Shown one piece after another: positions 1-9,033 of a DNA stretch of 64,000 bases. A program made the position numbers and the translations under genes. Each line of letters opens with the position of its first letter. Position 1 is the stretch's first letter. Where the stretch lies: positions 1-64,000 of the forward strand of contig CABFPG010000005.1 of NCBI GenBank assembly GCA_902141825.1, read 5' to 3'. A model generated the notes under the pieces. It was not told where the DNA came from and did no database searches. It was given only the letters and a program-made list of their open reading frames with translations. The stretch comes from Thalassocella blandensis (GTDB lineage: Bacteria; Pseudomonadota; Gammaproteobacteria; Pseudomonadales; Cellvibrionaceae).

Positions 1-2565
1 ACTGGTTTGAATAGTCTCGGTGTGACAGCCAGTACATCCGATATCACGGAATTTCTGCTTACCATGATCGATTGTGCCATCGCGACCACGACCTTCTTTA
101 ATACCGCGTTGTGGACGAACACCCAATGTTGATAAGTACGTTACGAGTTTGTCGACCTTATCGTCTGCAATCCATGGTGCGCCGTTGTCACAGCCACCCT
201 GAGCGGAACCACAGTCCAGATTTGGCATTGCGGAAGATTTAACGCCCATATCGGTGTTGAATGCTGAAACGACTTGATGCTTCACGCTTGAAGTACCAGC
301 TTTCCAGCCAAAGCGGCCCAGACGGACTTCGCCGGTTGTTGGATCAATTACCTTGTTAACACGACCGGAAATACCATCGCCATTCGCATCATTAGGGTCA
401 GCCATGGCAACAATCGTGCTTTCAGGAATAGCTTCGAGCAAGCCCATACCGACCAGGCGAGGCGCTATACGTGCAGAGAAGGTTTCTGGCCGCGCACCGG
501 AGAACTGGTAGTTAGGTGAACGTAAACCGTTGCTCTCTGACCAGAAAGAAATAGAGACATCGCCTTCACCAGAAGAACCTTTAGGCTGGAACACACGACC
601 GTAGTTTGGATGTGGATTACCGTTGGCATCGCCCACTTTAAATACCCAGTGCTCAAGGAGTTGACCGTTTGGTGCGACAGCCGCGCCGCCATTGCGGTGG
701 TGACAGTCTGAACAACGCTCGCTGATGTATTTAGGTCCTGCAAGTCCACCCATACCATCTAAGGCTCCGTTGGCAGGATCTTCATCGTGAGAACCGTTAA
801 CTGCAGAAGAGTGCAGAACTCGACGGCCTTCCAGGAATTTCTGACCATTGTGGTAACCAAGATAAGTCGCCATTTGCATGAAGTGGTTATCTGGCTCATC
901 GGTGTATTGATAATGCAGCGTGGAATGCAGGCCGCCTAACCAGTAGTCTTCAGGAATTTCGCGGCTGTCTTCTTGGAAGTCTGCAGCGCCGGCAACAAAT
1001 TCACCAGTGTTTTCTGTGTACCAGGGCACCAGGCCTTTACCTACGATGTAAAGATAGGTTGTACCGTAGTAGTTCTGTTGACCTTCCAAAGGAACACCGA
1101 AGCGTGTTGCAGCATTGAACTGGCTGATTTCAAACTCCAAACGGTCGCCCATTTGAATAGCGCGGTTGAACTGGCGGTTTACATTGTCGGTTTTGGTGTA
1201 GTTGAAGTAAGTAACACCGTTTTCTGTAGAGGTTCCCAGGTACTGCATAGTGCCGTTACCTACGTAGTGAGCAACGGTATTGCGCCCAATGTACCACCAG
1301 CGGTTTTCAGCTTCAGTATCATCCAGTGGCCACAAGGTACGTACATTCATGGTAATGGATGACCCGCCTGCAGGAATCGTATCGATGATTTCTACGTTGG
1401 TAGAGCGGTTTTCGAAATACAATTTGATGTAATGATCGTAAGACTGGTACTGATCTTCTTTTGCGTGACGTGTACGTGGACGATCGGAAAAGCGAGTGTG
1501 TAAGTAACCACTGCCGTCATACCACTGAGAGTCTGGCTCTTTAGCTGTTCCGGAATTATACAAAGGTACAATGTTACCCAGCGGCTGGCCAGACGAACTG
1601 GAAGAGCTGGAGCTGGAAGATGAACTTGACGATGAAGAAGAACTGCTGGAGCTGCTGGATGAACCGCCTGCACCTAAAACACGGAACCAGTTGATGTTCC
1701 ATCCACCTGTGGATGTGATGACGCCTACATCGTAAGTACCTGCATCGATGTAAACATCCTGTGTAACCACCTGATAGTTTTGCCAACCACCCGTGTTTGG
1801 CACGCTCACTTCACCAAGGAAGATTGCACCGGCATTTAAGTCCATGCCGATGGTCGTTCCGCCATTGGGCGTAGCCACTCGGTATTCAATGGTGTAGTTA
1901 CCGGAGGTTGGTATATTCAAACCGGTATAGGCCATCCAGTCGCCGGCGTCGACCCAGCCAACATTCAGGTTGCCGCCATCGGGGTCACCCGTTGCTTCCG
2001 TTTCCACACCGTTCATCGCGATGTAATCTTCCGCTTCACTGAAAAATACTTCAGATACTGAGCTACCGCCGGTGCCGAACAATTCAATTTCAGCCAACTG
2101 CATAATGTTGGAGCTGTTGTTGTTCATATAAAAGCGGTAGATGGTGAATGACTGAGAGTTTGCAATATCAAACTGACGTGTTTGAAAGCGGTTTGGAAAG
2201 TCTTCTCCAGAACGCGTATCAAGCGCTGTCCAATTGATGCCATCGTTAGAACCTTGCAGGTTCCAATCTCGTGGGTCACGCTCGGGCGCATCATTGGCAG
2301 AGGTAATGGTATAGCTGGAAACAACCGCTGGAGAACTTGCTTCGAATTGCACCCAGCCGGCCGAATTAAAAGTTAAATACTTCGAATTAACGTTATTGTC
2401 CGTCAAATTCGGATACTGCTCAGCACTTGGTGAATCTGTATGTTGTGCAGAGACCACACCTCCCAGATTGGTTATATCCGTTTGTGCAAATACGTTTGCA
2501 CAACTTAATGTCGCATACACACCCGCGAAGGTGAGTGCGAATTTTTTTAGGTTGGTACGTGTCAT
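1..2565 (-). CDS. Secreted CBM-bearing di-haem oxidoreductase (DUF1111), partial
   Basis: The frame stays open for 855 codons from an ATG at 2565 to the window edge, so the C-terminus lies outside. Residues 1-27 are a signal peptide ending VFA. About residues 40-165 read as an F5/8 type C (CBM32-like) domain. About 172-293 are a CBM6, with the typical GDWMAY and NINWFRV segments. A run of about 22 serines follows near 301-324. The rest matches the di-haem oxidoreductase family DUF1111: haem motif CSDCH at 618-622, the FGWKAG...AFNTDMG block, and a second haem motif CTGCH at 844-848. Family members are thiol-oxidoreductase or peroxidase-like cytochromes. The two sugar-binding domains suggest anchoring on plant polysaccharide. 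Substrate and electron partner are unknown; a link to LPMO electron supply is only inference. Confidence 0.85.
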   Translation of the reverse strand, partial: MTRTNLKKFALTFAGVYATLSCANVFAQTDITNLGGVVSAQHTDSPSAEQYPNLTDNNVNSKYLTFNSAGWVQFEASSPAVVSSYTITSANDAPERDPRDWNLQGSNDGINWTALDTRSGEDFPNRFQTRQFDIANSQSFTIYRFYMNNNSSNIMQLAEIELFGTGGSSVSEVFFSEAEDYIAMNGVETEATGDPDGGNLNVGWVDAGDWMAYTGLNIPTSGNYTIEYRVATPNGGTTIGMDLNAGAIFLGEVSVPNTGGWQNYQVVTQDVYIDAGTYDVGVITSTGGWNINWFRVLGAGGSSSSSSSSSSSSSSSSSSSSSSSSGQPLGNIVPLYNSGTAKEPDSQWYDGSGYLHTRFSDRPRTRHAKEDQYQSYDHYIKLYFENRSTNVEIIDTIPAGGSSITMNVRTLWPLDDTEAENRWWYIGRNTVAHYVGNGTMQYLGTSTENGVTYFNYTKTDNVNRQFNRAIQMGDRLEFEISQFNAATRFGVPLEGQQNYYGTTYLYIVGKGLVPWYTENTGEFVAGAADFQEDSREIPEDYWLGGLHSTLHYQYTDEPDNHFMQMATYLGYHNGQKFLEGRRVLHSSAVNGSHDEDPANGALDGMGGLAGPKYISERCSDCHHRNGGAAVAPNGQLLEHWVFKVGDANGNPHPNYGRVFQPKGSSGEGDVSISFWSESNGLRSPNYQFSGARPETFSARIAPRLVGMGLLEAIPESTIVAMADPNDANGDGISGRVNKVIDPTTGEVRLGRFGWKAGTSSVKHQVVSAFNTDMGVKSSAMPNLDCGSAQGGCDNGAPWIADDKVDKLVTYLSTLGVRPQRGIKEGRGRDGTIDHGKQKFRDIGCTGCHTETIQTS

Positions 2566-4054
2566 GCTAGTTTCTCCATTAAGGATCGTTCTTATTTTTT
2601 ATTGTTTTGGTTGGCTTATTGGTAAGCTTCTCGCAAAGCTCGTTTAATGATTTTGTTGTTTGTGGATAATGCCTTTGATTAAAGCGTTTACTGTTAATGC
2701 TGTTATTTTTATATGTGTTTTTGTATGTGTTTTTCTTAGTGCTCTTAAGCAGGTCGTTTATTATCGTTCATCACGTGACTATTCGCTGCTGCATCTAAAG
2801 CGCTTTTAACTTGCGCCACAATTATGGCAGACGATTTTTTTTAGGCCCCATTGGTTTGGCTGGCCTAATTAGCGTTGATGAAGTGGATTGCGTAACCCGG
2901 TGTTTTGGCTAATGACTCATTGAACTGAACAATGTGTTTGCAAGTTTTCTGTTGTTCTGTCTGAGTACAAGCAGCGTTTGTTGAAAAATCTTTTCTGATG
3001 AGTTCTCCGTCGAAAACAGAGATAAAAGCCCATCTCACCTACTTTCATCTTTTGCGTTATTATTTTCTCTAAATCCAGTATGTTTCTGCTGTGGCAGTTT
3101 TGTGGTTCTATTTAAATAGATTGTTCTTATATTTAGTGTTCTTAAATTGTTTGTTCGTCTTTCTCTTACTTTAGCTGCCTGTTCACAAAATTCTTGTCAG
3201 TCTGGTCATTATGCTGCGCTGCTAAAAAAACACTGTCTCAACGAGTTTCTATAGATCAAAGGATAGCGCGTTGTTTTTGTTATGACTGCGAAACAGACTC
3301 ATAAAACTCAGAATATCTTGGTTTTGAGACTGTGCGCACTAAAACTTCAGGCACAGTTGGAAAGTTAAGTAGATATAGAAAGAAAGTCAAACGTGCAATT
3401 CAATTGATTCGATATATTCGCTTGGCGAAGGAGCAAATTTTATCGCTTATTAAAATTTAATATATGCATGACTGTGAAAATTTTCGCTGCATGGCGAAAT
3501 GGAGTTAAAAAAATGAATGAAAGATGAGTATGAGTAAAACTACTCAGTTTTAAAGCCCTGCTACGATGATGCAATGCAAAAAAAATTTTTCAAACAATGG
3601 CTGATAAAAAAACGATACAAACGAATTTCATTTCATAATTTCGTTTCACGAAGCTCCAAACATCAGAGGCAACTTTTTCAAAAGGGCAAAATGCGGTCGA
3701 ACATTCTTTTGGTGTTGCGCAAATAGTGTGTGCTGAAGTAATGCCCCAAATGGTTATCACTTTCCGTGTGTTCGTTCATGTCAACGCGCATTTATTCTTA
3801 TGAGCTGCAATACCCCGGCCTGTATGCATTGAGCAAAATAATATCGTTCCAGTGGCTCGTAATACTGCGGCGGTCTGGCATCTTGAGTATCCGGCTTAAA
3901 GGTGGGGAGACGCTTGGGAAAAGGCCGGGAGGATGCACACCGTTAATTTTCAAAGGGGGCAAAGGCTACTGACATTATGCTGTCAGGAGGGCGCGAGTAT
4001 AGTTGCCATCGCTGGCAGCAAAACTTCTTAAACCCTTTGATTGGAGACAAAATT
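2566..4054. other. Long intergenic region, no supported gene
   Basis: About 1.5 kb of AT-rich DNA lies between two divergent genes. I see no convincing coding region. It holds the upstream region of the CBM/di-haem gene, including two sites of the kind bound by LacI-family sugar regulators: AAAGCGTTTA at 2681-2690 and the palindrome AAAGCGCTTT at 2797-2806. Their role is a guess. The region from about 3640 to 4040 also precedes the VOC gene. Confidence 0.5.
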
Positions 4055-4426
4055 ATGAACCACATACTGACATGGTGCGAAATTCCGGTTACTGACATGC
4101 GACGAGCAAAAGCGTTTTATGCGGAAGTTCTCGATATCAGCTTTATTGAGCAGGAAATGGATGGCCATCAACTGGCGATATTTGAGTCTGAGCCAGACAA
4201 TGTAACGGGTTCACTGGTAATGGGAGAGAAGTACCAGCCCAGCGAAACGGCAACCATTGTATATCTCAATGCCGGCCAGGACTTAACCGGTGCTTTGCAG
4301 CGTGCTGAGCAACAGGGTGGCAAAGTGATTTGGCCGAAAAGCCCAATTGGCGATGGGTCTAACGGGTATTTTGCGCAATTTACAGATCTGGAAGGTAATC
4401 GCGTAGGGCTTTACAGTTTACAATAA
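4055..4426 (+). CDS. VOC (glyoxalase/dioxygenase fold) family protein
   Basis: This 123-residue protein opens MNHILTWCEIPVTDMRRAKAF and ends with DLEGNRVGLYS, the pattern of a single VOC domain as found in the PhnB/YdcJ-like glyoxalase group. The frame continues upstream, but the ATG at 4055 has a GGAG Shine-Dalgarno at 4043-4046 with good spacing, so I start there. Its stop lies 23 bp before the following WYL regulator on the same strand, which suggests a two-gene unit. VOC proteins of this size are often metal-dependent lyases or binding proteins; the substrate cannot be told from sequence. Confidence 0.85.
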   Translation: MNHILTWCEIPVTDMRRAKAFYAEVLDISFIEQEMDGHQLAIFESEPDNVTGSLVMGEKYQPSETATIVYLNAGQDLTGALQRAEQQGGKVIWPKSPIGDGSNGYFAQFTDLEGNRVGLYSLQ

Positions 4427-4449
4427 ACGTTTTTTAGAGTGATCCCATC

Positions 4450-5154
4450 TTGCGCCGCGCAGACCGTCTTTTTCAAATTATTCAGATACTTCGCAACCGG
4501 CGAACGGTAACGGCGAAGTTTCTGGCGGAGCGCCTGGAAGTATCGGAAAGGACAATTTATCGAGACATTCAGGATTTGAGTCTCTCAGGTGTGCCAATTG
4601 AAGGTGAAGCGGGCGTGGGCTATATGCTGCGTCACTCGCTGGATATACCGCCGCTTATGTTTGATCAAGATGAAATTCAGGCCCTGGTGCTTGGTGCGCG
4701 CATGGTGGAAACCTGGGGTGGCAAGGCCTTGGCGAAGGGCGCTCTCAGTGCCATAGAAAAAATTGAGAGCGTCATACCCAGGCAGTTGCAACACCTGACT
4801 CAGCGCAGCCATTTATACGCTTACCCGTTTCAATTCGAACGAACCACTCTGGCTAATATGGATGTACTGCGCGAAGCTATTAATGCGAAGCGCTGCATCC
4901 AGTTCGATTATCGCAAAGAAGATGGTGAGCGCTCACAACGCTGTATTCAACCATTGGCCTTATATTTTTGGGGGCAGGTCTGGACACTGACATCCTGGTG
5001 TCGTTTGCGGCGGGACTTTCGCAATTTCCGCATTGACCGAATGACAGCGATTCACATGCTGGAAGAAGTGTTTATAGATGAAGCAGGAAAGACTCTCGAT
5101 GACTATATCCAGCAGATCACTCAGCGCTGGGATTGTGACGAGAATCCATCCTGA
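4450..5154 (+). CDS. YafY-type transcriptional regulator (HTH_11 + WYL)
   Basis: A 234-residue regulator. Residues 1-55 form a DeoR-like winged helix (RADRLFQIIQILR, then ERTIYRDIQDL as the recognition helix). The remainder is a WYL ligand-sensing domain (CIQFDYRKEDG and QPLALYFWGQVWTLTSWC). The start is a TTG at 4450, because family members begin MRRADRLF at this point. It follows the VOC gene closely and probably controls it and itself. WYL domains bind nucleic acid or small ligands. The family call is firm; the target is inferred from position. Confidence 0.88.
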   Translation: MRRADRLFQIIQILRNRRTVTAKFLAERLEVSERTIYRDIQDLSLSGVPIEGEAGVGYMLRHSLDIPPLMFDQDEIQALVLGARMVETWGGKALAKGALSAIEKIESVIPRQLQHLTQRSHLYAYPFQFERTTLANMDVLREAINAKRCIQFDYRKEDGERSQRCIQPLALYFWGQVWTLTSWCRLRRDFRNFRIDRMTAIHMLEEVFIDEAGKTLDDYIQQITQRWDCDENPS

Positions 5155-5176
5155 TATTCGGCTGACTACCCCATTC

Positions 5177-5776
5177 CTAATTCGGTACAGCTAATAATAC
5201 GACAATACTGACAGTAATCACGACCCAGAACACTATACCCGGTATACACCATAAATAGTTTGCCAGGGTAAATTTCGCATTCGTGGCACCGAGTGGGTCA
5301 TCCTGGCTGATGTTAATGGCTTTTTGAGCACGAGAAAGAATGAAACCAATAATCGGTATCAGGAGAAATGACACCATTTCGGTATAGGGGAACCAGCGTT
5401 CCTGCTCCATGAGTCTGTCAAAAATACGGTTTACAATGGTCAACAGGACATAAAAAGTGGCAATGGTGTTAGGCGACCAGCTGTATTCCAGTTTTTTATT
5501 GTCGATTACGGCTTCGACATTATTAAACAGGGAGTGTGCAAAGAAAATGCTGAAAATTCCGCGAGCGACTGGCCATATGTCTTCGTTATTCCTGCGTCGA
5601 TAGAGCTTCCAGTTGCGGTAGAACCAGTAGATGCTGTAAATCCCCAGAGTCGCGATGAACAGGACAAAGAATTTGGTGATACCCACCACATAAAATTCCT
5701 GATTTAGAGACGCATCCTCTTCCTCTTTTTGTGTCGCCAAGTCCGCTTGTGGAGCTTCGTAAACATTGTTTTCCAT
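5177..5776 (-). CDS. Multi-pass inner membrane protein, unknown function
   Basis: A 199-residue protein with an acidic soluble N-terminus (residues 1-28, MENNVYEAPQADL) followed by about four hydrophobic segments: near 30-50 (ITKFFVLFIATLGIYSIYW), 120-135, 145-160 and 178-197. The YWFYRNWKLYR motif after the first helix resembles DUF4234-like membrane proteins. It converges with the WYL regulator gene, with stops about 20 bp apart. No catalytic motif is visible. Confidence 0.75.
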   Translation of the reverse strand: MENNVYEAPQADLATQKEEEDASLNQEFYVVGITKFFVLFIATLGIYSIYWFYRNWKLYRRRNNEDIWPVARGIFSIFFAHSLFNNVEAVIDNKKLEYSWSPNTIATFYVLLTIVNRIFDRLMEQERWFPYTEMVSFLLIPIIGFILSRAQKAINISQDDPLGATNAKFTLANYLWCIPGIVFWVVITVSIVVLLAVPN

Positions 5777-5935
5777 GTTTATTTCCTTATTTTACTGTTG
5801 TCTGCTTGCAATATACGTGAAAAATAACGGGAACCGCCAGATTTAATTAAAAAAGTGGGTTTCCCATTAAACTTTTTTATCCAATCCGCCACTGCTTAAA
5901 CAGATTATGTACCATTTTAGTTTGGAGTAGTGAAT

Positions 5936-6976
5936 ATGAACATCTCATCGGCCGTTAAGTCGTCCTCTCACACGCATGGCCAGCACAAAACGAAGTCTCA
6001 CGGACATCATTCCAGTTCGAAAACTTCCAGCTCGAAGAGCTCCAGTTCCAGTTCCAAAACGTCGGGACATCATTCGAGCTCCAAGACTTCAAGTCATCAC
6101 TCTTCAAGCTCCAGTAAAAAAACGGCGCTGGACCCCAACAGCCGAAAGAGTTCAAGCTCCAGTAGCAGTTCAAGCCACGCTTCATCATCGCATCATACAT
6201 CGCACCTTGCGCATACCTTACAGCAAGCGGCGATTTCTAAATCGCGCTCGCCAAGCCCGATACGCAAACAGTCGTTGTTTGAAGCGAAGCACTGGGAAAA
6301 TGCTTTGGTTAATGCCAATGCCAAACAGAAAAAGCCGTCCAAAAATATTCTGAGCGATATTAACAGCCCTAATTTTTGGAAGAAAATGCCGTCCGATAAA
6401 AGTAAACCGCGAACGGTTGATGATATTTGTCGATCTGTAGGGCCGGAAATTTTAACGGATCTCAGGTTCAGTCAGAGTGGCGGTGAGCTAAAAGTGTATC
6501 GTGCTATGAGCACGAATGAAGCGGCCAATATCATGAACTGGAAAGCGAATAAAGGTACTGCAGAACAGTTTGTAGCAAGTGGTCAAGCAGATTCCAAAAG
6601 CTTGAAGCAAAATAATTTAATTTTACCTGTGGGCGGCCACATGGGCGATTACGACCAGGCGAAACACTACAAAGACAAAGATCCCACCAGTCAGTTGCTG
6701 GAGTTTAAACTGAAGCCAGGTGCGGAGAAGTTACTGTTTTCGGATAAATGCATGGCCGTAACAAGAAATGGTAAACCCTCTGCCGCAATTACCATGTTAA
6801 ACATTTTGGAAAAAGGTCGACCTTTCCCGCAAGCCAGTGGTAATGAAGGAACTAAGCCTGGGTTTATTGGGTTTAAATCGGAGTCGCATGGTGATTTTAG
6901 TTTGGCAATCGGTAAGAACCAGCCGTCAGCACTGATGTTCCAGTTGCTCGTTGACGATGTCAAAGTCGTGGGCTAA
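5936..6976 (+). CDS. Ser/His-rich protein with possible ADP-ribosyltransferase-like C-terminus
   Basis: I start at the ATG at 5936 because GGAG at 5924-5927 is 8 nt upstream; a GTG at 5930 is too close. About residues 1-85 are almost only Ser, His, Lys and Thr, a disordered or secretion-like tail with no signal peptide. About residues 180-346 look folded. They contain LKVYRAMSTNEAANIM, then GGHMGDYDQAKHY, then LLEFKLKPGAEKLLF. This order (YR near the start, a turn with a QA-x-x-Y helix, then a strand with E) recalls bacterial ART-fold toxins, but the match is weak and by eye. No immunity-like gene is adjacent. Function unproven. Confidence 0.7.
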   Translation: MNISSAVKSSSHTHGQHKTKSHGHHSSSKTSSSKSSSSSSKTSGHHSSSKTSSHHSSSSSKKTALDPNSRKSSSSSSSSSHASSSHHTSHLAHTLQQAAISKSRSPSPIRKQSLFEAKHWENALVNANAKQKKPSKNILSDINSPNFWKKMPSDKSKPRTVDDICRSVGPEILTDLRFSQSGGELKVYRAMSTNEAANIMNWKANKGTAEQFVASGQADSKSLKQNNLILPVGGHMGDYDQAKHYKDKDPTSQLLEFKLKPGAEKLLFSDKCMAVTRNGKPSAAITMLNILEKGRPFPQASGNEGTKPGFIGFKSESHGDFSLAIGKNQPSALMFQLLVDDVKVVG

Positions 6977-7339
6977 ATAAATTGTGTTACAACTATGGCT
7001 GCTGGGGTGCGTAGACGCATCTGAGCGGTCATCTGCGGAAGATGAAATTACTTTTTCTGTAAGGGATATACGTTTGTGATTCGTGTTGTTCTATTTATTT
7101 GAATCTTTTTAATCAATCTTTAGTTTTATATTGATTGTTTTCGAAAATTTATTTCAATGTTCAACAGGTTTGCGGGCCTGTATCTCAATGTGTTTTTCAA
7201 CCTTGCAGTTTTTTTATGTAGTTCTTTATCTGCGTCGGACTTTTTCGTTACACCTTTCTAAGTTGTACTTTTAAGGCAGGAGTGCAGCCTGGAAATATCG
7301 TTTGAGCATAAACCGTTGAGCCGGTTTGCAAACCGAATG
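6977..7339. other. Intergenic region between convergent genes
   Basis: About 360 bp of AT-rich sequence after the Ser/His-rich gene and after the LuxR-type gene, which converge here. I see no open frame with a plausible start and no clear terminator stem with a T-run. Confidence 0.4.
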
Positions 7340-8041
7340 CTATTGGGAGAGTGAACAGCTGTTTATTTGCTCTTGTTTCAATATTCCCAATTGAATAGCT
7401 TTCGACACGGCTTCGGTTCTGGATTTTACACCCAGCTTGGAAAAAATTTTCGATAAGTGCCCTTGCACAGTTCGGCTACTGATGAAAATCTGGTTGGAAA
7501 TATCCTGATTGGTATTTCCCCGTGCAACGAGATTGAGAATGTCTATATCGCGAGGCTTCAAGGTATTGTTCAGTTTGGCCTCTTCGTTTTGATTGTTGCC
7601 TAAATTAACCAAAACGTTCATGAACCCTTCGTCCAGTAGAATTCGCCCTTCCTGCACCATACGCAGCGAATGTAAAATTTGTTCTGGGGATGCATTTTTC
7701 AGGCAGCAACCACGTGCGCCAGTTTTAAAGGCATCCACACACAATTCATTGTCTTTTGAATCCGTCAGTAAAATAATTTTGATCTGTCCGCTGAAATCTT
7801 TGACCCATTTGATAAACGTCAGCACATCGTCTTTACCAAACGTGGTATCGAGAATAATGATTGACGGAGGGAAAAGGGACACGGAGCGACGAGCTTCGTC
7901 AAAGGAGTGCGCGGCAGTGAACATATTTAATGAAATCACAGATTCAATAATACATTTCATGCCTTCTGTCACAACGGGTTGTTCCGCGATGACCATGATG
8001 TTGTTTACGTTTGTGCTGTCTGTACCTTGGTGCATATTCAT
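7340..8041 (-). CDS. LuxR/NarL-type response regulator with atypical receiver
   Basis: A 233-residue protein: a receiver domain in about residues 14-130 and a LuxR HTH in about 165-225 (LKPRDIDILNLVARGNTNQDIS, then SSRTVQGHLSKIFSKLGVKSRTEAV). Asp65 in IIILDTTFG is at the phosphorylation position, with Thr93 and Lys115 at the switch positions. The usual acidic pair after strand 1 is replaced by Glu20-Gln21, so metal binding may be weak. No histidine kinase lies nearby, so this is an orphan regulator. It binds DNA; targets are unknown. Met16 is an alternative start. Confidence 0.85.
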   Translation of the reverse strand: MNMHQGTDSTNVNNIMVIAEQPVVTEGMKCIIESVISLNMFTAAHSFDEARRSVSLFPPSIIILDTTFGKDDVLTFIKWVKDFSGQIKIILLTDSKDNELCVDAFKTGARGCCLKNASPEQILHSLRMVQEGRILLDEGFMNVLVNLGNNQNEEAKLNNTLKPRDIDILNLVARGNTNQDISNQIFISSRTVQGHLSKIFSKLGVKSRTEAVSKAIQLGILKQEQINSCSLSQ

Positions 8042-8203
8042 AAATCGTTATCACCGTGTAAAGTAATGATCAGGGAAGAGATTTTTTTCTAATTATTTCT
8101 AACTTACTTTTTTTAAGACGCTTAACAAGACTTAGTTCTATATTGCAACAATTAATTGCCCTAATGTTGTGGATTCCATAACACTTTTTGCCGCAGAATG
8201 TTT

Positions 8204-8791
8204 TTAATTTACCTGCTCCACTTGCAAAGGGCGCGCATTTTGAATTAGGTACTCCACCTCCATTTTGATTATATCCCGAGCAGCCTGCTCGGATGCTGCG
8301 CTGTTTTGTTGCATATGAAGATTCGATACACCAATTACGGCGGCGCGCAACTTAGTTAGCGCGTTATCATCGACATCCCATCCTAAAAAATTAACCGCTC
8401 GTCGTAATTTCGCTCGCGTTTTTTCTTCGGAATTTTGAAACCAGATTGACAGTGAAGGATCGTCTTCGACCGCCATGGTTAGTGCCATCATCACGCGGGG
8501 CATAAATTTGGAGAGTGCCACGCCCGATAGAAAGGCAATAAATTTTTCCTGCGTCATCTCACCTTTAGGTGGCGCCGAAATTACGGCTTCTACACGAGAT
8601 TTGCATTCCTCTACTACCGCCGTGAGCAAATCGTATTTTTTCGGGAAGTGATAGGTCAAATTCCCCTGCGATACACCGGCTGTTTGTGCAATTCGTGTTT
8701 GTGTCATGGCATGAAAGCCACTTTCCAGCAAAATCTCCACTGCAGCATCGAGTATTTTTTGCTTTGTTTTTACCGCCAAGAACCTTACCAC
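8204..8791 (-). CDS. TetR family transcriptional regulator
   Basis: The TetR N-terminal HTH is clear: KTKQKILDAAVEILLESG then TRIAQTAGVSQGNLTYHFPKK. The frame is open to a TTG at 8860, but that segment is the operator-like DNA, so the real start must be further in. I chose the GTG at 8791; the TTG at 8779 is also possible (AAGG lies just upstream of it). The C-terminal half is the variable ligand domain. The nearest genes on this strand are unrelated, so the gene is probably autoregulated and may act elsewhere. Confidence 0.83.
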   Translation of the reverse strand: MVRFLAVKTKQKILDAAVEILLESGFHAMTQTRIAQTAGVSQGNLTYHFPKKYDLLTAVVEECKSRVEAVISAPPKGEMTQEKFIAFLSGVALSKFMPRVMMALTMAVEDDPSLSIWFQNSEEKTRAKLRRAVNFLGWDVDDNALTKLRAAVIGVSNLHMQQNSAASEQAARDIIKMEVEYLIQNARPLQVEQVN

Positions 8792-8808
8792 CGGAAATTT
8801 ATATTTTA

Positions 8809-8858
8809 GGTAAAAATACCAATTTCCAGTTACGCTATCATGATTAGGTAAAATTACC
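8809..8858. promoter_or_regulatory. Two inverted-repeat operators upstream of the TetR gene
   Basis: GGTAAAAATACC at 8809-8820 and GGTAAAATTACC at 8847-8858 share GGTA/TACC arms, and their centres are 38 bp apart. They sit just upstream of the TetR coding region, as expected for an autoregulated TetR gene. The assignment is by position and symmetry only. Confidence 0.5.
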
Positions 8859-9033
8859 AAATTATTTAAAATTAAATAGCAATATATTCTTAACGGACCA
8901 GGCGCTAATTTCCTTCAGTTTTTTTATTGCGGTGGGAAGCGACTATTATCGAGCCGCTTTGCATGATGTGTACGCCGAGTCAGTCCTGGCAGCGTAGCTG
9001 GCAGGACTATGATGAATAGAGAACAGGCCAGCT

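Noticed and set aside
3766-3972. 68-codon open frame upstream of the VOC gene
   Set aside because: No ribosome site, unlike any family and with a composition of non-coding DNA.
5955-6200. Antisense open frame over the Ser/His-rich tail
   Set aside because: It arises from low-complexity Ser codons read in reverse.
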